A stretch of DNA of 64,000 nucleotides from an uncultured Collinsella sp. (GTDB lineage Bacteria > Actinomycetota > Coriobacteriia > Coriobacteriales > Coriobacteriaceae): positions 62,001-126,000 of the forward strand of contig CATXXC010000002.1 in NCBI GenBank assembly GCA_958403385.1. Direction: 5' to 3'. The notes under the pieces are model-generated. The model made no database searches and was not told where the DNA came from. It saw only the letters and a list, made by a program, of their open reading frames with translations. Of this stretch, positions 18,275 to 27,087 are shown piece after piece. The number at the start of each line of letters is the position of its first letter. Position 1 is the first letter of the stretch. Position numbers and translations under genes: made by a program.

Positions 18275-18313
18275 CGTTTTGGGTTCAGACGCCTAACGTA
18301 GCCCCCCCTCATG

Positions 18314-18341
18314 CCGTCCGTCTCATTCGTGAGGCGGACGG
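18314..18341 (+). terminator. Hairpin terminator after ppdK
   Basis: A 12-bp stem (18314-18325 with 18330-18341, one T-G wobble) closed by a TTCG tetraloop. The T-rich part is not immediate (TTAT, then TTTTGTCTTTTTG from 18356), so termination may be imperfect. Confidence 0.65.
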
Positions 18342-18387
18342 TTATCATGTGCGGGTTTTGTCTTTTTGTCTGCGTAAAAAATTGTTC

Positions 18388-18415
18388 TTGCAGCAGAAAC
18401 CCGCGCGTGTATACT
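18388..18415 (+). promoter_or_regulatory. Promoter of rplS
   Basis: TTGCAG (18388-18393) and TATACT (18410-18415) with a 16-base spacer; predicted start near 18422, about 60 bases before rplS. Confidence 0.6.
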
Positions 18416-18484
18416 CGAATACGTTTGTTCAACTACGTGCCGGCCAGAGTGGTACGGCACCTCTAGAAGAGTAAGGAATTGCAC

Positions 18485-18826
18485 ATGGATTACATCCGCG
18501 CAATCGAGCGTCAGCAGATCCGCGAGGACATTCCTCAGGTTCGCGTCGCCGACAACGTCAAGGTTCACTACCGCATTAAGGAAGGCGACCGCGAGCGCAT
18601 CCAGGTCTTCCAGGGCGACGTTATCCGCATGGCCGGCGCCGGTGCCCGCGAGACCTTCACCGTCCGCAAGATGTCCTTCGGTGTCGGTGTTGAGCGTACC
18701 TTCCCGCTTCACAGCCCCAAGATCGCCAAGCTCGAGGTCGTTCGTCATGGTCGCGTCCGTCGCGCCAAGCTGTACTACCTCCGCGACAAGGTGGGCAAGG
18801 CTGCTCGCATCCCCGAGAAGCGCTAA
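18485..18826 (+). CDS. rplS: 50S ribosomal protein L19
   Basis: L19 lies at the 30S-50S interface. The 113-residue product has RVADNVKVHYRIKEGDRERIQVFQGDV and FTVRKMSFGVGVERTFPLHSP in part, diagnostic of the family, and the basic VRHGRVRRAKLYYLRDK end. The ATG at 18485 has AAGGA seven bases upstream; a TTG two codons earlier is less likely. It has its own promoter and terminator here rather than being joined to trmD. Confidence 0.97.
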   Translation: MDYIRAIERQQIREDIPQVRVADNVKVHYRIKEGDRERIQVFQGDVIRMAGAGARETFTVRKMSFGVGVERTFPLHSPKIAKLEVVRHGRVRRAKLYYLRDKVGKAARIPEKR

Positions 18827-18860
18827 GAAGATCGCAGCGTCTGTCCACTCGTTTGGACAC

Positions 18861-18890
18861 AAGGGTCACCTTCGGGTGGCCCTTCTTTTT
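18861..18890 (+). terminator. Terminator after rplS
   Basis: A 10-bp stem (18861-18870 with 18875-18884) with a TTCG tetraloop, followed by CTTTTT. Confidence 0.85.
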
Positions 18891-18919
18891 ATCTGATTTG
18901 CATGCAAGGAGGGCCTGGT

Positions 18920-19708
18920 ATGGCCAATATGACGAGCTCGGTTTCGGCATCGCAGGTTGCCGGAGAGCTAGCGAGCGCAACGTTTGAGGAGATCCCCGCC
19001 CTCGTGGAGCATTATCGCGAGGACCCGCGCCAGCAGGTGATCAAGGCTTGTGAACGCGCCCTCAAACGCCATGCTAAGGAACTTGCCGAGCGCGAGCGCG
19101 TCAATGACATGTACGAGCTTATGCATGAGCTTGGCGGCGATGGGGTGGTCGTTGGTGTCGACGAGGTGGGCCGCGGCTCGGTAGCGGGTCCCTTAACCGT
19201 GTGTGCCGTGTGCCTTCCCATGGAGCCGCGCGTCTGGGGCATCAACGATTCCAAAAAGCTCACGCCGGCGCGCCGCGAGTTGCTCTCAGTGAAGATTGCC
19301 GAGGTGGCGACGGCGATCGGTTTTTGCCATATCGCGCCTAAGGATATCGATGAGATGGGCATGGCCCGTGCTATCCGTACCGCCGTTGCGGGCGCCGTGG
19401 CCGATACGGGACTTGAACCCGACTGCGTCCTCATGGATGGCAACCCCTTGGGCGCTGTTCCTAACGAGCGCGATGTGGTGAAAGGCGATGCCAAGATCGC
19501 CTGCATCGCCGCAGCGTCCATCATGGCCAAGGTCACGCGTGACGAGATGATGGTCGAGTACGACGCCGAGTACCCCGAGTACCATCTGGCCGAGTCGAAG
19601 GGCTATGCGAGCCCCGAGCACATCGAGGCCATTCGCAAACATGGACTTTGTCCGCTGCACCGCGTGAGCTTTTGCGGAAACTTTCTGCAGACTGAGCGCC
19701 TTTTCTAG
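18920..19708 (+). CDS. rnhB: Ribonuclease HII
   Basis: Removes ribonucleotides and RNA primers from DNA duplexes. The catalytic motif GVDEVGRGSVAGP begins near residue 79 (Asp81, Glu82), with VLMDGNPLG and KGDAKIACIAAASIMAKVTRD parts carrying the other acidic residues. A 70-residue helical N-terminal extension precedes the core, as in B. subtilis RnhB. The ATG at 18920 is preferred over 18902 because AGGAGGG lies six bases before it. Confidence 0.95.
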   Translation: MANMTSSVSASQVAGELASATFEEIPALVEHYREDPRQQVIKACERALKRHAKELAERERVNDMYELMHELGGDGVVVGVDEVGRGSVAGPLTVCAVCLPMEPRVWGINDSKKLTPARRELLSVKIAEVATAIGFCHIAPKDIDEMGMARAIRTAVAGAVADTGLEPDCVLMDGNPLGAVPNERDVVKGDAKIACIAAASIMAKVTRDEMMVEYDAEYPEYHLAESKGYASPEHIEAIRKHGLCPLHRVSFCGNFLQTERLF

Positions 19709-19757
19709 GCCAATTGTGGAGACAGGGACCTCTGTGGTTTTATAAACCTGCTGGTAG

Positions 19758-19799
19758 CGGGCCGTATGCAGCGGCATTGCTGCGTACGGCCCGTTTTTT
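19758..19799 (+). terminator. Terminator after rnhB
   Basis: A long stem (19758-19772 with 19779-19793, one T-G wobble) with a six-base loop and TTTTTT at 19794-19799. Confidence 0.9.
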
Positions 19800-19897
19800 G
19801 TCGGCATTTGGTCAGCTTTTGGTTTGCTTCCGGTACTTACCCGCATGAAAGGTGCCCTCATCATCGGGGCAATGCAGTGTGCGGGAAAGGAGACCCC

Positions 19898-20383
19898 ATG
19901 AGTGCCGCAAGCAAAAAGAGCAAGACGCAGCAGCTCAAGGAGCGTTGGGAAAACGGCGAGCTCGACTGTGGGGCGATGACGCCCGAGTTTATCAAGGGAC
20001 TCAGTCCCCGCGAGCTGGGCATGCTAGGCGAGCTGATCACCATCGACTACTTTAACGAGCGCGGCTACACCTTGCTGGAGCAGGGTTATCTTTGCACCGA
20101 GGGCGAGGCCGATCTGGTGCTGCTCGATGAGCTCGACGATGTCGTGGTGATGGCCGAGGTCAAGACCAGACGCGTTGCGCTGGATTGCAACACGCGGGTC
20201 TTTCCCGAGGAGGCCGTGGACGCCCAAAAGCAACGCCGCTACCGCCGCATCGCAAGTTGCTATCTCATGGAGCATTATCCGCTCAAGGCGATTCGCTTCG
20301 ATGCCGTGGGCGTCACCATCCGCGACGGGCATATCGCCGAGATCGAGCATCAGTACAACGCGTTCGATTGGCAGGTGTCGTGA
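19898..20383 (+). CDS. yraN: UPF0102 family protein YraN (nuclease-like)
   Basis: A 161-residue restriction-endonuclease-fold protein of unknown function. The YraN core is visible: LGELITIDYFNERGYTLLEQGY, EGEADLVLLDE and VVMAEVKTRR give the E...GE.DL...EVK pattern of PD-(D/E)XK nucleases. About 40 polar residues precede it. The ATG at 19898 has AAAGGAG upstream. It overlaps yifB by one base; yraN-yifB-dprA is a common gene order. Confidence 0.88.
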   Translation: MSAASKKSKTQQLKERWENGELDCGAMTPEFIKGLSPRELGMLGELITIDYFNERGYTLLEQGYLCTEGEADLVLLDELDDVVVMAEVKTRRVALDCNTRVFPEEAVDAQKQRRYRRIASCYLMEHYPLKAIRFDAVGVTIRDGHIAEIEHQYNAFDWQVS

Positions 20384-21906
20384 TGGCGTTCGAGACGTTT
20401 GCCGTTCACGCGGCCTGCATCCGCGGCGTCGAGGCGATTCACGTCACGGTCGAGGTCTCGCTTGCCGGCGGCGTTCCGGGCATTCAGATGCTCGGCATCC
20501 CGAGTATGGAGGTGATGGAGTCACGTGGTCGTATTCGCTGTGCGATGCGCTCGGCCGGCTTTGAGATCCCGCGCTCGGGCATTACGGTCAATCTGGCGCC
20601 CGGCGATATTCGCAAGACCGGTAGCGGCTTTGATCTGCCCATCGCCATCGCGGTTCTAGCGGCCGATGGGCAGATTCCCCGTGACAACCTCGATCGCTGC
20701 CTTATCGCCGGCGAGCTCGGCTTGGACGGTACGGTGCTTCCTGTCAAGGGCGAGGTGGCGTTTCAGCTATTGGCTCGCGACATGGGGCTGTCTTTTATCG
20801 CCGGCAGGTCCGACCAGCATGTGCCACTCGCGGGCGTGGATTGCGGCTTTATCGATCATCTGTCTCAACTTGCCCATGGCATGGGCGAGGCGGCTCGGCA
20901 CTATCTGGATTCCGAGGGCGTCGAGGCGACCTTTGAGCCTGAGCTCGACTATGCCGACGTGCTGGGGCAGGAAGTCGCTAAACGCGGCATGGCGCTTGCG
21001 GCGGCAGGAGAACTCGGCTTGCTCATGATCGGGTCTCCGGGATCGGGCAAGACGATGCTCGCACGCCGTATGACCGGCATCCTGCCCGAGCTTTCCGTTG
21101 AGGATCAGCAGGAGGCACTGTGCATCCATTCGGTTTTGGGTGAGAACATTGATGGCTTGTTGGCGGGGCACCGCCCCTTCCGCAGTCCCCACCACAGTAT
21201 TTCGACCGCAGGCCTTATCGGCGGCGGGCGCCCGGTGCACCCGGGTGAGATCAGCCTTGCTCATGGCGGCGTGCTCTTTTTGGACGAGCTTGCCGAGTTT
21301 CCCACTGGCGTGCTGCAGACGCTGCGTCAGCCCATCGAGCGCGGCTACGTGAGGATCGTACGCGTCGACGGGGCTTTTACCTTCCCGTCGCGCTTTCAGC
21401 TGCTGGCTGCGAGCAATCCCTGCCCCTGCGGCTTTTTGGGCGATCGCGAGGTGCCGTGTCGCTGCTCGGCGGCGATGGTCGAGCGCTATCGGTCTAAACT
21501 GCGCGGTCCTTTGGCCGACCGTATCGACATGATGATCGATGTGACCCGTCCCGACCCTCAAGTGATTATCGAGGGCGCGGAGGGTATGTCGTCGGCCGAG
21601 TTACGTGACTACGTTGTGCGCGGTCGCGCCTTTCGCGCCTGGCGCGAGTCCCGTATGGACGATGCGGATGCCGAGGCCGAGGATGACGAGACACGGTCCA
21701 TTGACGGCGTCGTTTCGACCTTTGAGCTCGATGATGCGGCGGAGAAGTGTGTGCTCGGTCTGTCCAAACGCACGCATCTCACAGGGCGCGGCATCGTGCG
21801 CCTGGTTCGCATTGCGCGCACGATCGCAGATGTCGCCGAGAGCGAACAAGTGACGCAGGACCACGTGCTCGAGGCGGCGATGTACCAGGGAAGGAGGGAC
21901 CAATGA
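20383..21906 (+). CDS. comM: YifB/ComM family Mg-chelatase-like AAA+ ATPase
   Basis: A 507-residue AAA+ protein. ComM in competent Gram-negatives is a helicase that extends recombination tracts after DNA uptake. The N-terminal LonB-like domain (residues ~20-125) has GVPGIQMLGIPSMEVMESRGRI in part; Walker A GSPGSGKT is near 216-223, Walker B VLFLDELAEF near 300, and a C-terminal Mg_chelatase_C segment near 460-500. The ATG at 20383 overlaps the yraN stop; earlier in-frame starts lie inside yraN. Next to dprA, which fits a recombination role. Confidence 0.92.
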   Translation: MAFETFAVHAACIRGVEAIHVTVEVSLAGGVPGIQMLGIPSMEVMESRGRIRCAMRSAGFEIPRSGITVNLAPGDIRKTGSGFDLPIAIAVLAADGQIPRDNLDRCLIAGELGLDGTVLPVKGEVAFQLLARDMGLSFIAGRSDQHVPLAGVDCGFIDHLSQLAHGMGEAARHYLDSEGVEATFEPELDYADVLGQEVAKRGMALAAAGELGLLMIGSPGSGKTMLARRMTGILPELSVEDQQEALCIHSVLGENIDGLLAGHRPFRSPHHSISTAGLIGGGRPVHPGEISLAHGGVLFLDELAEFPTGVLQTLRQPIERGYVRIVRVDGAFTFPSRFQLLAASNPCPCGFLGDREVPCRCSAAMVERYRSKLRGPLADRIDMMIDVTRPDPQVIIEGAEGMSSAELRDYVVRGRAFRAWRESRMDDADAEAEDDETRSIDGVVSTFELDDAAEKCVLGLSKRTHLTGRGIVRLVRIARTIADVAESEQVTQDHVLEAAMYQGRRDQ

Positions 21907-22838
21907 TGGCCGAGGGGACCTTCGAGCTGCATCCAGGTGACGCGTTGTATCCCGAGACCGTTTTGGAGCTTTCTGATGTACCTCAGACGCTCTATGTGCG
22001 CGGCAACCCCGAGGCGCTTTCGACGCCCGCGCTCTCCATCATCGGTGCGCGAAAGGCCTCGCCGTATGGTCTTGCCGTGGCAGAGCTTGCGGCAAAGGTT
22101 GCGGTCGAGGCGGGAGTGACGGTAGTTTCGGGCGGTGCGGTCGGTTGTGACCAGGCCTCGGGTTGGGCTGCGGTCAACGCCGGCGGCAAACACGTTGTGG
22201 TGCTGGGGACGGGCGCCGACGTGGTCTACCCGCGTTCGAGCGCGGGGCTGATTACGCGCACGCTTGATACGGGTGGCGCGGTCGTGTCGATCTCTCCGTG
22301 GGGCATGGGTCCGCGCAAGTTCGCCTTTCCGCGCCGCAATCGCGTAATCGCGGCCCTGTCGCAAGCCCTCTTTGTATCCGAGGCGGGTATGCCTTCTGGG
22401 ACGTTTTCTACAGCCGAGGCTGCTATGGATTTGGGGCGCGAACTTCTTGCCGTGCCGGGGTCGATCCTATCGCCCGAGTCGCGTGGCACGAATTACCTCA
22501 TTGCGAACGGTGCCTGCTGCATTGTCGACGAGGAGTCCATCGAGATGGCTATCTCACGCATCTACGGCACCCTGCGCTACTCGCGCCCCGATGCTCCCGG
22601 CATTGCCGACCTGGATCCAACGCAGCAAACTGTGATGCATGCGCTCATTGCCTCTCCGCTCAAGGTCGACGACATCGCGGCGCTCGTCTCGCTCGATGCT
22701 GTCGGCGTACTCAAACTCTTGGGTTCGCTTGAGCTCGAGGGCCTTATCGAGCGCATGATGGATGGAAGGTATGCGCCCTCCAAGTTTGCCCTTCACGCCC
22801 AGACGCCCTTCGGTCACAATGGAAAACGTGTCAATTAG
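21903..22838 (+). CDS. dprA: DNA-processing protein DprA
   Basis: DprA loads RecA on incoming single-stranded DNA. The Rossmann-like core is present (TPALSIIGARKASPYGLAVAELAAK, then VVSGGAVGCDQASGWAA and VLGTGADVVYP), and a C-terminal winged-helix-like region lies at ~245-300 (PTQQTVMHALIASPLKVDDIAALV in part). The N-terminal SAM domain of longer DprA proteins is absent; length 311. AAGGAGGG precedes the ATG, which overlaps the yifB stop. Confidence 0.94.
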   Translation: MMAEGTFELHPGDALYPETVLELSDVPQTLYVRGNPEALSTPALSIIGARKASPYGLAVAELAAKVAVEAGVTVVSGGAVGCDQASGWAAVNAGGKHVVVLGTGADVVYPRSSAGLITRTLDTGGAVVSISPWGMGPRKFAFPRRNRVIAALSQALFVSEAGMPSGTFSTAEAAMDLGRELLAVPGSILSPESRGTNYLIANGACCIVDEESIEMAISRIYGTLRYSRPDAPGIADLDPTQQTVMHALIASPLKVDDIAALVSLDAVGVLKLLGSLELEGLIERMMDGRYAPSKFALHAQTPFGHNGKRVN

Positions 22839-22852
22839 AAAGGTGTTTGCAG

Positions 22853-24190
22853 ATGCAGTTCGATCAGGTGACGGTTATCGGTGGCGGTCTGGCGGGTTCG
22901 GAATGCGCGATTCAGCTGGCAGACCGCGGGTTTGCCGTAAAGCTGTGCGAGATGCGCCCCCAGGTGAGCTCCCCGGCCCATCATACCGATCACCTGGCAG
23001 AGCTCGTCTGCTCCAATTCGTTTAAGTCGACCCGTCCGGATTCCGCGGCTGGTTTGCTGAAGGCCGAGCTTGAGCGCATGGGTTCAGTCCTGCTCGATTG
23101 CGCCCATCGCGCGGCTGTTCCCGCCGGCGGTGCCCTGGCGGTCGACCGCGTCAAGTTTTCCGAGCTTGTCGAGGCCGAGGTTGCCGCTCGTCCCAATATC
23201 GAGGTCGTGCACGGCGAGGTCACGCAGATTCCCGAGGGTCACGTGGTCATTGCCGCGGGCCCGCTGTGTTCACCGGCGCTGAGCGAAGAGGTTATGAAGC
23301 TCGTCGGTGGCGATGCCCTGGCATTCTTCGATGCCGCGGCGCCGATCGTCGATGCCTCCACGCTCGATATGGACGTGCTGTTCTCGCAGTCGCGCTACGA
23401 GGAGCAGGGGAGCGGCGACTATCTCAACGCTCCGCTCAACAAGGAGGAGTACGAGGCCTTTATCGAGGCGCTTACCACGGCCGACCGCGTGGTGCTCAAA
23501 GACTTTGAGGGCGGCGATTTGTTCCAGGCCTGCCAGCCTGCCGAGGAAGTTGCGCGCACCGGCAAGGACGCCATTCGCTTTGGCGCCATGAAGCCCGTCG
23601 GCCTCACCGACCCGCGTACCGGACGTCGCCCCTGGGCGGCGATTCAGCTGCGTGCCGAGAACAAGGAGAAGACCGCCTATAACCTGGTGGGCTTCCAGAC
23701 CAACTTGACCTTTGGCGAGCAGAAGCGCGTCTTCCATATGGTGCCGGGCCTGGAGAACGCTGAGTTCTTCCGCTACGGTGTCATGCACCGCAATACCTTT
23801 GTCGACGCCCCGCACGTGCTCGATGGCACCTTTGCCGTGCCCGGTACCGGCGTGCGTCTGGCCGGTCAGATCACCGGTACCGAGGGATACATGGAAGCCG
23901 TGGCGACAGGTCTGCTCGCGGCGCTCAACACCTATGCCGAGGCTATCGGTGCCGCGGGCGTCGAGTTGCCGCGTGTGGGTGCCCTGGGTGCGCTCGTGGG
24001 CTATGCGACCGATCCTGCCACCGTGGGCTATCAGCCTATGCATGTCAACTTTGGCCTGGTGCCGCCACTCGAGGATGGTAAGCGCCGCAGCAAACGCGAC
24101 CGCTATCAGGCTTATGCGGATCGCGCCCTCGAGGCCCTTGATGCCTACTTGGCCACGCGCTCCGACTTGTTTGGAGGCGACCGGTCATAG
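22853..24190 (+). CDS. trmFO: tRNA m5U54 methyltransferase TrmFO (folate/FAD)
   Basis: Methylates U54 of tRNA using methylenetetrahydrofolate and FAD. The FAD site VTVIGGGLAGSECAIQLADRG is at the N-terminus, and family blocks such as LAELVCSNSFKS and TGTEGYMEAVATGLLAALN are intact. The ATG at 22853 is favoured over TTG 22847 by spacing from AAAGG. Length 445, normal. topA, which often precedes it, is not in this stretch. Confidence 0.95.
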   Translation: MQFDQVTVIGGGLAGSECAIQLADRGFAVKLCEMRPQVSSPAHHTDHLAELVCSNSFKSTRPDSAAGLLKAELERMGSVLLDCAHRAAVPAGGALAVDRVKFSELVEAEVAARPNIEVVHGEVTQIPEGHVVIAAGPLCSPALSEEVMKLVGGDALAFFDAAAPIVDASTLDMDVLFSQSRYEEQGSGDYLNAPLNKEEYEAFIEALTTADRVVLKDFEGGDLFQACQPAEEVARTGKDAIRFGAMKPVGLTDPRTGRRPWAAIQLRAENKEKTAYNLVGFQTNLTFGEQKRVFHMVPGLENAEFFRYGVMHRNTFVDAPHVLDGTFAVPGTGVRLAGQITGTEGYMEAVATGLLAALNTYAEAIGAAGVELPRVGALGALVGYATDPATVGYQPMHVNFGLVPPLEDGKRRSKRDRYQAYADRALEALDAYLATRSDLFGGDRS

Positions 24191-25107
24191 CCTTTGACCT
24201 GTACGACACCGTCGACTCGTTTATCGCCTATATCGCACGTGTTGAGGGACTTTCTCCCAACACGGTGACGGCCTATGGCTCGAGGCTAGAGCGCTTTGCT
24301 GTCTGGTGCGAGCGCGAGGATATTGATGCTTTCGCTGCCGACGTGCGCACCATTCGTCGCTATCTTGCCGAGCTTTCGCGTGAGCAGGTGGCTCCCCGAA
24401 CGCTTGCGGCGCACCTGTCGGCTATTCGATCTCTCTATCGCTGGATGGCTGCCGAGGGGATTGTCGAGGGCGATGCGGTCTCGGCGATCGCATCGCCCAA
24501 GCTGCCACGTGACCTGCCGGGCGTCCTTACGACCCAGCAGGTTGAGGCGCTGCTCAAGACGCCTGATACCTCGACGCCCGCGGGACTGCGCGATGCGGCG
24601 ATGCTTGAGTTGCTCTATGCCTCCGGCGCGCGAATCTCGGAGCTCGCGGCGCTCAACGTGGAGTCTATTGGTTGGTCCGAGCGAACGCTGCGACTTTGGG
24701 GCAAGGGGAGCAAGGAGCGTATCGTCCCTCTGTATCGTCGCGCACTCGAGGCGACGCGTCTCTATATTGAGGAGGGGAGGCCGGAGTTGCTCGCTCAGGC
24801 AAAGCGCCGTGACCCCGCTACCGGGCCGCATCCGCTGCTTATATCGGCGCGCGGCAATCGCATGAGTGCCGCCATGCTCAGGCGGCGGTTCCATACGCTG
24901 GCGACGCTCGCCGGCATTCCGGCCGACATTGCCCCGCATGCGATGCGCCATACCTTTGCGACCGATTTGCTCGAGGGCGGTGCGGACCTGCGCTCGGTTC
25001 AAGAGCTGCTAGGTCATGCGAGCCTGTCCACGACGCAGATCTACACGCATCTCACGCCCGATCGGCTCAAACGTGCCGTGGCTCAAGCCCATCCCCGCGG
25101 CGAATAG
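24187..25107 (+). CDS. xerC: Tyrosine recombinase XerC-like, start codon uncertain
   Basis: Site-specific recombinase resolving chromosome dimers. The catalytic residues are visible: Arg in SGARISELAAL, Lys in GKGSKER, HxxR in HAMRHTFATDL, His in LGHASLSTTQ, and Tyr in IYTHLT. The family N-terminal core pattern (DSFIAYIARVEGLSPNTV) is encoded from about 24211, but no ATG, GTG or TTG occurs in frame between the stop at 24139 and GTG 24265. Candidates are ATA at 24187, nine bases after GGAGG and overlapping the trmFO stop, or CTG at 24199; GTG 24265 would lose helix 1. trmFO-xerC is a Firmicutes-type order. Confidence 0.85.
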   Translation: MAFDLYDTVDSFIAYIARVEGLSPNTVTAYGSRLERFAVWCEREDIDAFAADVRTIRRYLAELSREQVAPRTLAAHLSAIRSLYRWMAAEGIVEGDAVSAIASPKLPRDLPGVLTTQQVEALLKTPDTSTPAGLRDAAMLELLYASGARISELAALNVESIGWSERTLRLWGKGSKERIVPLYRRALEATRLYIEEGRPELLAQAKRRDPATGPHPLLISARGNRMSAAMLRRRFHTLATLAGIPADIAPHAMRHTFATDLLEGGADLRSVQELLGHASLSTTQIYTHLTPDRLKRAVAQAHPRGE

Positions 25108-25156
25108 TGGCTGGGACGTCCCGCGCCGCACTCAGGTGTGTGGTTTTGATTGCGGG

Positions 25157-25185
25157 TTGGCAGGAAGATGCATTCCTGCTATCAT
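25157..25185 (+). promoter_or_regulatory. Promoter of rpsB-tsf
   Basis: TTGGCA (25157-25162), 17-base spacer, TATCAT (25180-25185) with TGC extension (25177-25179). The predicted start near 25192 leaves a ~135-base leader. Confidence 0.75.
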
Positions 25186-25191
25186 TCATCG

Positions 25192-25326
25192 GGTTGCTTC
25201 ACGGCAACATGTTTTTATCACGCACGCGCGGCTACTTCATACCGTGGTGCCCGGGCTTTGGTAGCACATGTCCGGGTTGGTTTTGGAGGATGACCCCGCG
25301 CGGAGGCAAACCACAGGAGGTTTAAC
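25192..25326 (+). promoter_or_regulatory. rpsB mRNA leader, possible autoregulatory structure
   Basis: The long leader contains a small stem (25250-25254 with 25272-25276) and a strong ribosome binding site ACAGGAGG before rpsB. S2 commonly represses its own mRNA through leader structure; whether this one does is inference. Confidence 0.35.
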
Positions 25327-26055
25327 ATGGCTACCAAGATTAATATCCGCACCCTGCTCGAGGCCGGCTGCCACTTCGGTCACCAGACCCGTCGCTGGAA
25401 CCCCAAGATGAAGCCGTTCATCTTCGGTGAGCGCAACGGCATCTACATCCTCGACCTCAAGCAGACCATCCTCGACGCCGACCAGGCCTACACCTTCGTC
25501 AAGAACGTCGCCAAGGGCGGCAACGTGCTGTTCGTCGGCACCAAGAAGCAGGCTCAGGAGGCCGTCAAGAACGCTGCTGAGCGCGCCAACATGCCTTACA
25601 TCAACCAGCGTTGGCTCGGCGGCATGCTGACCAACTTCGTCACCATCCGCTCCCGCATCAACCGCATGGAGGAGCTCGAGGCCATGGTCGAGGACGGACG
25701 CATGGCAGTGCTCCCCAAGAAGGAGCAGGCTGTTCTCGGCAAGGAGCTCACCAAGCTCCAGACCAACCTCGGTGGCGCCCGCGACATGAAGGGTCTGCCC
25801 CAGGCTCTCTTCGTCATCGACACCAAGCGCGAGGAAAACGCCATCAAGGAGGCCCAGCGCCTGAACATCCCCGTCGTCGCTCTGATCGACACCAACTCCG
25901 ATCCCGACGAGGTCGAGTACGGCATCCCCTGCAACGATGACGCTATCTCCGCTGTCACCCTTATGTGCGAGCTCATGGCTGACGCCTGCCTCGCTGGCTC
26001 CGGCAAGGAGCAGGTCTCCGAGGCCGAGATGGCCGCTGAGCCCAAGGCCGAGTAA
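25327..26055 (+). CDS. rpsB: 30S ribosomal protein S2
   Basis: S2 is among the last proteins added to the 30S subunit. The 242-residue protein has IRTLLEAGCHFGHQTRRWNP in part and PYINQRWLGGMLTNFVTI in part, both diagnostic. The final ~15 residues are an Ala/Glu-rich tail. AGGAGG precedes the ATG. tsf follows 45 bases later, the near-universal pair. Confidence 0.98.
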   Translation: MATKINIRTLLEAGCHFGHQTRRWNPKMKPFIFGERNGIYILDLKQTILDADQAYTFVKNVAKGGNVLFVGTKKQAQEAVKNAAERANMPYINQRWLGGMLTNFVTIRSRINRMEELEAMVEDGRMAVLPKKEQAVLGKELTKLQTNLGGARDMKGLPQALFVIDTKREENAIKEAQRLNIPVVALIDTNSDPDEVEYGIPCNDDAISAVTLMCELMADACLAGSGKEQVSEAEMAAEPKAE

Positions 26056-26100
26056 ATCAGTCTTAGTTAATTCTTTTTCATCTCTTTGAAAGGAACCACA

Positions 26101-26970
26101 ATGGCCCAGATTACCGCCGCTATGGTCAAGCAGCTCCGCGAGATGACCGACTCCCCGATGATGGAGTGCAAGAAGGCTCTCGTCGAGGCTGACGGCGACA
26201 TGGACGCCGCTGTCGACGTTCTGCGTAAGAACGGCCTTGCCAAGGCTGCCAAGAAGGCTGGCCGTGAGACCAACGAGGGCGCTGTCGCCGCGTTCGTCTC
26301 CGAGGATGGCAAGACCGGCGCTCTGCTCGAGCTCTCCTGCGAGACCGACTTCGTTGGCTCCAACGCCAAGTTCACCGGCTTTGCTTCCAAGGTCGCTGAG
26401 GTTGTCGCTACCACCGAGCCTGCTGACGTCGACGCTCTGCTCGAGAAGCCGATGGGCGAGGAGACCGTTTCCTCCGAGCTCACCGAGATGATTCACATCA
26501 TGGGCGAGAACATGAAGATCTCCCGCTTCGCTGCCCGCAAGGCTGAGAACGGCGCGCTCGCTTCTTACATCCACATGGGTGGTAAGATCGGCGTCCTCGT
26601 CGAGTTCGCTTTCGAGAAGGCCGAGACCGCTCAGGCTGAGTCCTTCAAGACCTTCGCTCACGACGTTGCCCTTCAGGTTGCCGCCGTCGCCCCGATCTGC
26701 GCTACCCGCGATCAGGTTCCGGCCGAGACCGTCGAGCACGAGAAGCAGATCTACATGGCCCAGGCTGCCGAGTCCGGCAAGCCCGAGGCTATCCAGGAGA
26801 AGATGGCTGTCGGCCGTCTGGAGAAGTTCTACAAGCAGTCCGTGCTCACCGAGCAGGAGTTCATCAAGGACAGCTCCCTCACCATCAAGAAGTACGCTGA
26901 GCAGGTCTCCAAGGAGCTCGGCGACACCATTACCGTCGTTGCCTTTGACCGTCTGGTCCGTGGCGAGTAA
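26101..26970 (+). CDS. tsf: Elongation factor Ts
   Basis: Nucleotide exchange factor for EF-Tu. The 289-residue protein begins MAQITAAMVKQLREMTDSPM, a UBA-like domain with the conserved T-x-S-P-M-M-E-C-K contact, and includes ELSCETDFVGSN and a later coiled-coil-containing region typical of full-length EF-Ts. The ATG at 26101 follows AAAGGAACCACA; an in-frame TTG at 26086 is not used. Confidence 0.97.
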   Translation: MAQITAAMVKQLREMTDSPMMECKKALVEADGDMDAAVDVLRKNGLAKAAKKAGRETNEGAVAAFVSEDGKTGALLELSCETDFVGSNAKFTGFASKVAEVVATTEPADVDALLEKPMGEETVSSELTEMIHIMGENMKISRFAARKAENGALASYIHMGGKIGVLVEFAFEKAETAQAESFKTFAHDVALQVAAVAPICATRDQVPAETVEHEKQIYMAQAAESGKPEAIQEKMAVGRLEKFYKQSVLTEQEFIKDSSLTIKKYAEQVSKELGDTITVVAFDRLVRGE

Positions 26971-26993
26971 ATAAGCTCTTGTAGCTGGTAATG

Positions 26994-27028
26994 AGCAGGC
27001 TGTGGGTTTTACTCACAGCCTGCTTTTT
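26994..27028 (+). terminator. Terminator after tsf
   Basis: An 11-bp stem (26994-27004 with 27014-27024) followed by TTTTT. Confidence 0.9.
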
Positions 27029-27049
27029 CATGGCTCTTATGAGAGCCTT

Positions 27050-27058
27050 TGATATCAT
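27050..27058 (+). promoter_or_regulatory. Extended -10 promoter of pyrH operon
   Basis: TGA-TATCAT (27050-27058) is an extended -10 with no good -35; predicted start near 27065, about 23 bases before pyrH. It lies just after the tsf terminator. Confidence 0.5.
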
Positions 27059-27087
27059 ATTGAGAGTCTAATTAAAGGAGGATCGCT

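Noticed and set aside
20185..20382. Longer N-terminus for yifB
   Set aside because: It overlaps yraN and is not family-like; the ATG at 20383 matches the family start.
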